Assembly: GCA_037042915.1 (NCBI GenBank)
Contig: CM073195.1
Location: 868,001-932,000, forward strand
DNA: 64,000 bases
Direction: 5' to 3'
From: Auricularia sp. M13
Taxonomy: Eukaryota > Basidiomycota > Agaricomycetes > Auriculariales > Auriculariaceae
Below, in pieces: positions 58,659 to 64,000 of the stretch; position 1 is the stretch's first letter, and each line of letters starts with the position of its first letter. A program made the position numbers and the translations under genes. A model generated the notes under the pieces. The model was not told the origin of the DNA. It ran no database searches and saw only the letters and a program-made list of their open reading frames with translations.

Positions 58659-59629
58659 ATGGTCGCCGCCGTCCAGAAGCCCGCGCCCGCCTTCAAAGGC
58701 GAGGCCGTTGAGAACGGCGAGTTCAAGGAGATTTCTCTGGCCACCTACTCGGGCAAATGGTGCGCATCCGAGGCCGCCATCGTGCCACCCATCGTTGACT
58801 CACTGCCGTCCCAGGCTCATCCTCCTCTTCTACCCAATGTACGCCCTTTTGAAGCTGAGCTTGAACGACGCGATTTGACGCGTGTGCGCTCGCGTCTACA
58901 GGGACTTTACCTTTGTCTGCCCCACCGAGATCTTGGCATTCAACGACGCGCTCCCGCAGTTCCAGAAGCTGAACTCTGCCGTTGTTGGTACGCATACTCG
59001 CTTACATGCTGCACTGAAGCTTATCTGGTCGCTTTCAGCCGTCTCGACCGATTCCAAGTACTCGCACTTCGCTTGGGCGAGCCAGCCCCGCGAGAAGGGT
59101 GGTCTCGGGCCCTCGCTTGCCCTCCCTCTTCTGGCAGACCGCACCATGCAAATTTCGCGCGACTACGGCGTCCTCATTGAGGAGGAAGGCATTGCGCTCC
59201 GCGGCCTCTTCATTATCGACCCCAAGGGTACCCTCCGGTAAGCGCCAAGATCAGTCACTTATCAGATAATCCGCTGACCTCATCTCGTCTCACCTCAGCC
59301 AGATCACGGTGAACGACCTGCCCGTCGGCCGATCTGTGGACGAGACCATCCGCCTCCTCGAGGCCTTCCAATTCACCGTGCGTTACAGCAGTCTTCCCAG
59401 CTCTGCGCCGTCGTGTTGACTATGAGCGGCCACTTGCATGCAGGACGAGTTTGGCGAGGTCTGCCCCGCGAACTGGAAGAAGGGCAGCAAGACCATCAAA
59501 GCGACGCCTACGGACTCGCTCGAGTACTTCTCCAGCGCCGCGAGCAATGGCAACGGCGCCACCAACGGCGTCAAGCGCGCTGCAGGGGAGGACACCAACG
59601 GCGCCGCGGAGAAGAAGGCTAGAGCCTGA
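58659..59629 (+). CDS. Typical 2-Cys peroxiredoxin (Tsa1-like) with C-terminal extension
   Basis: The start is ATG 58659 ([20 protein letters not shown]). Short introns interrupt the gene. Splicing rebuilds [12 protein letters not shown], then [20 protein letters not shown] with the peroxidatic Cys (VCP motif), [20 protein letters not shown] (Trp and Arg of the family), [29 protein letters not shown] and [20 protein letters not shown] with the resolving Cys. The usual protein ends shortly after SLEYFSS. Here about 30 residues follow, Asn/Gly-rich and then [18 protein letters not shown], which has the layout of a bipartite nuclear localisation signal. The enzyme reduces H2O2 and hydroperoxides with thioredoxin. 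It has the family GGLGP but lacks the YF end, so sensitivity to over-oxidation may differ. Confidence 0.92.
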
Positions 59630-60055
59630 AGCCCTTACGCCCACATAGACTGATAGAATTTACATAGGCAAGGATCCACTAGACGATAGAGGATAGAAAC
59701 TCCCAGCTCCCACACAATATTGAATGGTACGAATATGCAATACAAGTTATAGAACCGCTAGAATCTGAGTTTGATGCGTCTTGCAGCTACGATATCGCAC
59801 ACCCATTTGTAACTATCATATTACCAGATACCTGGTCCATCAATCCACACTGCTTTCGTGCGACTGTATCTCCCATTCAACGTCGAACGTCGAACGTTCA
59901 CCCCTGGGATCGCTGGGTGCTGTACCTTTTGTCCGCGGGGCAATGTACATGCGGTTTGCGGTCCGGTCGGCGAAATGCTGGCGAAATATGACCCGAGCGC
60001 AGGTCATAAGAGACCAGGGCGCAATGCGCGGGGTGCCGTCCTCAGGCTGCCCAGC
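59630..60055. other. Intergenic, no gene seen
   Basis: 426 bp between tandem plus-strand genes. 59640-59880 is AT-rich 3' region of the peroxiredoxin gene; the rest should hold the GH5 promoter. Confidence 0.45.
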
Positions 60056-62042
60056 ATGTCGTTCCTAAGCGTATCAGGCGACAAGATTGTCGATGCCAAT
60101 GGCAAGCAGGTTATCCTACGCGGAGCCGGCTTGGGCGGATGGATGAACATGGTGCGTACTTTCATGAACCACCGCGCAACATATTCTTATGCAAGTCTTC
60201 GAATCGCAGGAGAACTTCATCAGCGGTCAGCCAGTTGTTGCGCCCCAGCATTTATGCTAGAAAGACGTACACAGGATACCCTGGACGCGAATACCAGATT
60301 CGCGCTGCTCTCGAGCGCGTTCTCGGAAAAGAAAAGTCGGAATTCTTCTTCGACAAGGCGCGTTCGTTCTCGCCTCCCTCTTTCCCTTTGCGTCGCAGCT
60401 TACGTCTCCACCCGCACTGTAGTTTCTCGAGTACTTCTTCACAGAGGCGGACGCCAAGTTCTACAAGTCGCTCGGGCTGAACGCGATTCGGATCGCGTTC
60501 AACTATCGCCACTTCGAGGACGACCTGAACCCGCGCGTGCTCAAGGCGTCGGGCTTCAAGCACCTGGACCGCGTGATCGACCTATGCGCGCAGCAGGGCA
60601 TCTACACCATCCTCGACCTGCACACCGGCACCGGGCGGCCAGAACTGCGACTGGCACTCGGACCAGCCGACGCATGCCGCGCTGTTCTGGGAGCACAAGG
60701 ACTTCCAGGACCGCACGGTGTGGCTCTGGACGGAGCTTGCCAAGCATTACAAGGACAATGCGTGAGTGCTAGTGTGTGCATAGTGTTCTGTCGCGAGCTG
60801 TTGGCTGAATCGGTCGGGTTGGCGCGAACTAGATGGGTCGCAGGGTACAATGTGCTCAACGAGCCGACGGACCCGTCGCACACGCAGCTCATCAAGGTCT
60901 ACGACCGCCTGCACGACGCCATCCGCGCGCACGATACCAAGCATATCCTCTTCTGGGACGGCAACACATTCGCCTCCGACTTCAGCCACTTTGGCGACGC
61001 GCACAAGCGGTGGACGAACAGCGCGTACTCGATCCACGTCAGTGCATTATGTGCTAGCAAAGCCTTTCCCGGCCTCATGTTGTCCCCCCGACAGGATTAC
61101 TCCGTCTTCGGTTTCCCGGATGCTCCTGCCAAGTATGAGGGTACGCCCGACCAGGCGAGGAGGCTGCGTCGCAGCTTTGAGAAGAAGATGGAGTGGATGA
61201 AGGAGCGTGGGTGGGGGACCACTGTTGAATCTGCTTCGGTGTTGTTGTTATTGAGTCGTCTGCAGGCTGGCGGTGTGGAATGGTGAATGGGGACCCGTCT
61301 ATGCGCGCAAGGAAGTTGAAGGCGACAAGATGGACGAAATCAACGAGGTCCGCTTCAGAGTTCTCAAGGACCAATTGGCACTATATGAGGTAGGCCACTC
61401 GCCACTTCCTTGTTTGCTGGAAATTGGTTGAATATGGGTAGGAAGCGAAAGTCGGATGGTCGATCTGGTTGTATAAGGACATTGGCTTCCAGGGTGGGTC
61501 TTTTGTTTGGATCTATTCTTCTCGCTCACCTCAGAATCAGGAATGACATACGTTTCGCCCGACACACCGTACATGAAGCTGCTCGCTCCCTTCCTGGTGC
61601 ATACCTAAGTCATCACCTCCAGTTCACTCAACTGATTTCCAACATTTTGCAGGCCAAGAAACAGAAATTGGCGATTGACGCATGGGGTGCAGACGATTCT
61701 ACGCCCGAGATACGTGCCGCGTACGGCCCGTTGGAAAAGTTTATCGAGGACAACATCGAGCCGAAGTACCGCGACTTGTACCCACATCCCCTCTGGCCAT
61801 GGAAGATCAGGGTTGCCCGGTACGTGCGATGTTGCTAATGGTCGCCCGTGGCTCATGCGTTTCGCAGCCTCGCTCGGTCCATCTTGGTAGCGGAATTCAT
61901 GGTGGACGAATGGGCCGACTACTTCCGCGGTAAAAACGAAGAAGAGCTGGACGCCATTGCTGCCAGCTTCAAGTTCGAAAACTGCCTCAAGCGCGACACG
62001 CTCAACTCCATTCTCACGGCAAACGCTCGCAATGTGGAGTGA
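60056..62042 (+). CDS. GH5 glycoside hydrolase (glucanase-type, clan GH-A)
   Basis: The start is ATG 60056 (MSFLSVSGDKIVDANGKQVI), then LRGAGLGGWMNMENFISGYP and FLEYFFTEADAKFYKSLGL. The TIM barrel continues NAIRIAFNYRHFEDD and LDRVIDLCAQQGIYTILDLH. The acid/base Glu lies in WVAGYNVLNEPTDPSH; FWDGNTFASDFSHFG follows; the nucleophile Glu lies in VWNGEWGPVY; then GWSIWLYKDIGFQGM. A C-terminal helical tail ends TANARNVE. No signal peptide is visible, so the enzyme may be intracellular or use an unannotated upstream exon. The intron at 60358-60422 needs a GC donor (GCGCGT). One extra G at about 60627-60628 breaks the frame between LDLH and PGGQNCDWHSDQPTH. The substrate (beta-1,3- or other glucan, or glycolipid) is not determined. 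Confidence 0.87.
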
Positions 62043-62360
62043 AGCGCTGTCAAGTCTGTCGCACTGTCGGGCTTGGGTTGTGTATGTGGACCAAGTGCAT
62101 ATACTTAGCTTGCCCAAACGACGTCGGTATGCAAACATCGTTCCCAGGCTGCGCCGCTGGCACATATCCCTCAAGGTCATTACCCCATTTGAGCGGCCGG
62201 CCCGAAACGACCAGACTGCAGCCGTCCGCCATATCTCGCGCGCCGCAGGTGTGGAGTGGGAAAGCCACAGCTGCCGCCGTGGACTCTTCGAGTCAGCAGG
62301 CCTGCGCCTTGCCTTCCTGCGATCGCCAGACTCTGCTGGTCCGCACACCGAGACGGGATC

Positions 62361-63853
62361 ATGTTCGTCTCGTGCTTGCTTCTCACCTTGGCAGCGTTAC
62401 CACTGCTTGTCTTCGGCAATCTCAGAGGATGCGGGCTTGGAAGCTAGACGCAATGCTCTAGCGCAATCAGCGCACTTCAACTGCAAGTTCGAGCTGCATG
62501 GCTTGGAATTTGACATATGCGAACTTGTCCATTCAACGCCGAGGTACATCTACCACCACGAGGCTACCCCGCCGACGCATACCACTGTACTACACTCGAT
62601 CAGCCTCCATGGACCGCTCAAGTATAATGAGTCCATTGCAAAGGATCATCAGGTGCGCCTTGGTCAGCTTATAGTCGAAGTGCTCATGCAGTACTTGTCA
62701 GTGTCCCGATGGAACCTGGATTTGCTTTAAGAGTCTGTGCCTCAATCACGTCTTAGCTATTTCCCATTGACACAGATTATATTCAGAATGGAACAGTATC
62801 CCTGGCAAGGAGAATTCGTCGCGACTTCTCGAGGTCATCCCCATTGCCTCGGAAAAGTTCATAGCACCTCCAACTCCCAAGGAAGAAGGCATACTTGAAA
62901 CTCATGACCACTTGAACGTCTCTATCGTTCTTGGAGATCGAATCACCTGGGAGAAACATCGTGGGTCACCTTGCGGTCCTCACCACAATGCTCACCGCGC
63001 TATGCCAGCCCCCGTCGTTTTATCCCTTCATGGCGGTCAGTACGGTGCCAACAAGCATAGTGCTGCGATCGGGTTTATGTGCGACGAAGAGATTCCGGGG
63101 GTGGGTACTGACGCCGCCCCGACTGAGTCTTAATCTCACGCCGTAGAAAATAGCTCAGTCAACCGACGCTAGCGAGCTGGAGCGGAAAAACATGGCACAT
63201 TTACGAATGGCGCACGAAACACGCATGTCCTCTTCAATGGATGGAGTAGCCACAGGCATGAACCGAAACCCGGTGCACTGCATGGCGGCAGCAAGTCTGT
63301 GAAATCGGCTTGGTTTTGGATCGGGACTATGTTAGTCGTTGTCCTACAATTTCGAATGCCGACTGACTGCACAATACCTGCTCAGTGCGTTCGTTGGCTT
63401 CGCGTCGCACGTCCTGTACAGATTCGTGCGCTCAGGCGGGGCCCACATGGACGCCGGCTTCATCGTCGCGAGTCTCGCCGCTCTACCACAAGCATTATTA
63501 TACCTACCATCACTCGCCTTCCAGCAGGCGCAAGCTTGCCTTGAAGAAGAAAACGAGCTCCGCGACCTGAGCACGCGCAGCTCCTTTGGGCCGACGAAGA
63601 GGATGACGAGCCCCATATGCCAAGGCATTCCGTCGGCAAGGGAAGCTCTATCCCAGGCTTCGGAATAGACGAGGAGGACGTGGCGGCCTGGTCGCCTCCA
63701 AGCCCATCGCGAACTAGGTTCAGCGGTCCTTATCCTCCAACGTATGGCATCGCAGCACCACGTGCAGCACTGGCAGCGCAGGGCACTGGAGGGAGCGTCT
63801 CTCCGGGCAATGTGATTGGGAAGGCGGTTGATTTTGTCAAAAGCAAATTCTGA
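62361..63853 (+). CDS. Atg27-like autophagy membrane protein
   Basis: The start is ATG 62361 with a signal peptide MFVSCLLLTLAALPLLVFG. The lumenal mannose-6-phosphate-receptor-like domain reads FNCKFELHGLEFDICELVHS, HHEATPPTHTTVLHSISLHG, CPDGTWICFK, ENSSRLLEVIPIASEKFI, VVLSLHGGQYGANKHSAAIG and TWHIYEWRTKHAC. One membrane segment follows (SAWFWIGTIAFVGFASHVLY, formed across an intron), then a long cytosolic tail ending VIGKAVDFVKSKF. Atg27 cycles among Golgi, endosome and vacuole and helps deliver Atg9. Frame breaks are suspected at about 63229 (one extra C) and 63588-63590 (one missing G, after SSFG, before DEEDDEPHMPRH). The junction from signal peptide to domain is also unresolved and may use a GC donor. 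The tail is longer than in yeast Atg27. Confidence 0.7.
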
Positions 63854-64000
63854 GAGTTCGAATCCGGATGTAGCTTCGCATTTTCCGTTTGTTCTCTATA
63901 CCAACGGATTTGTATATACACAATGAATGAAACTAGAAATTGAACTGCAATGTTAAAAGGAAATTTGACCTTCGTCCAGTCCAAAAGATGGAAGATTCGA
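63854..64000. other. 3' flank of the Atg27-like gene
   Basis: 147 bp, AT-rich, no gene seen. The window ends here. Confidence 0.4.

Noticed and set aside
63854-63880. tRNA T-loop-like GTTCGAATCC after the Atg27-like stop
   Set aside because: The upstream 60 bases are coding sequence and cannot fold into acceptor, D and anticodon arms.
1-64000. Transposons, CRISPR arrays, rRNA, viral insertions
   Set aside because: No reverse transcriptase, integrase or transposase motifs, no long terminal or inverted repeats, no regularly spaced repeats and no rRNA-like stretches were noticed on reading both strands.

Overview
The window is nuclear DNA from a filamentous basidiomycete, most likely an Agaricomycete. 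The evidence is multi-exon genes with many short GT-AG introns (about 46-80 nt), compact intergenic distances, fairly high GC in coding DNA, no operons, and gene content typical of mushroom-forming fungi: an AA5 copper radical oxidase of the glyoxal oxidase type, a DUF6533 membrane protein, a GPI-anchored chitin deacetylase and several proline/serine-rich fungal proteins. I see no intact transposon, CRISPR array, rRNA gene or virus.

Layout. 1-1.5 kb: 3' part of a glyoxal-oxidase-like gene (+). 1.5-6.3 kb: gene-poor. 6.3-8.5 kb: DUF3602 (Par32-like) protein (+). 8.9-11.3 kb: a BRCT-domain protein (-). 11.9-13.6 kb: a type II membrane PC-esterase-like protein (-). 15.1-17.0 kb: DUF6533 membrane protein (+). 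17.0-21.6 kb: WDR48/UAF1 WD40 protein (-). 23.2-24.7 kb: chitin deacetylase (-). 27.1-28.7 kb: MAGE/Nse3 subunit of SMC5/6 (+). 28.9-32.8 kb: DDB1 (-). 33.1-36.4 kb: VNX1-like cation/H+ exchanger (-), divergent over 86 bp from a DCAF4-like WD40 protein (+, 36.5-38.1 kb). 39.4-43.8 kb: UFD2 ubiquitin E4 ligase (-). 44.1-44.9 kb: membrane-anchored Cu/Zn superoxide dismutase (-). 45.3-47.1 kb: Sec61 alpha (-). 49.0-51.3 kb: divergent pair of a proline/serine-rich protein (-) and a cysteine-rich zinc-finger protein (+). 51.9-52.3 kb: a possible decayed secreted-protein gene. 52.8-54.5 kb: single-pass membrane protein ending in a PPxY motif (+). 55.6-56.5 kb: DJ-1/PfpI family (-). 58.7-59.6 kb: 2-Cys peroxiredoxin (+). 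60.1-62.0 kb: GH5 glycosidase (+). 62.4-63.9 kb: Atg27-like autophagy protein (+).

Themes. Several genes belong to ubiquitin or genome-maintenance pathways (WDR48, Nse3/MAGE, DDB1, a DCAF4-like protein, UFD2, perhaps the BRCT protein). They lie within 35 kb but are independently transcribed, so I read this as proximity and not as an operon-like system. A second group concerns the secretory pathway, cell wall and redox (Sec61, chitin deacetylase, GH5, AA5, SOD, peroxiredoxin).

Two sequence-level patterns deserve most attention. First, conserved genes contain apparent single-base frame breaks, many at short homopolymers: three in Sec61 alpha, one in the VNX1-like exchanger, one in GH5, up to two in Atg27 and others. 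These look like base-calling or assembly errors, but each could be real. Second, five introns can only be spliced in frame from a GC donor, and all five donors keep G at +5 and T at +6. Exon boundaries were derived by hand, so treat them as accurate to about 2 nt.
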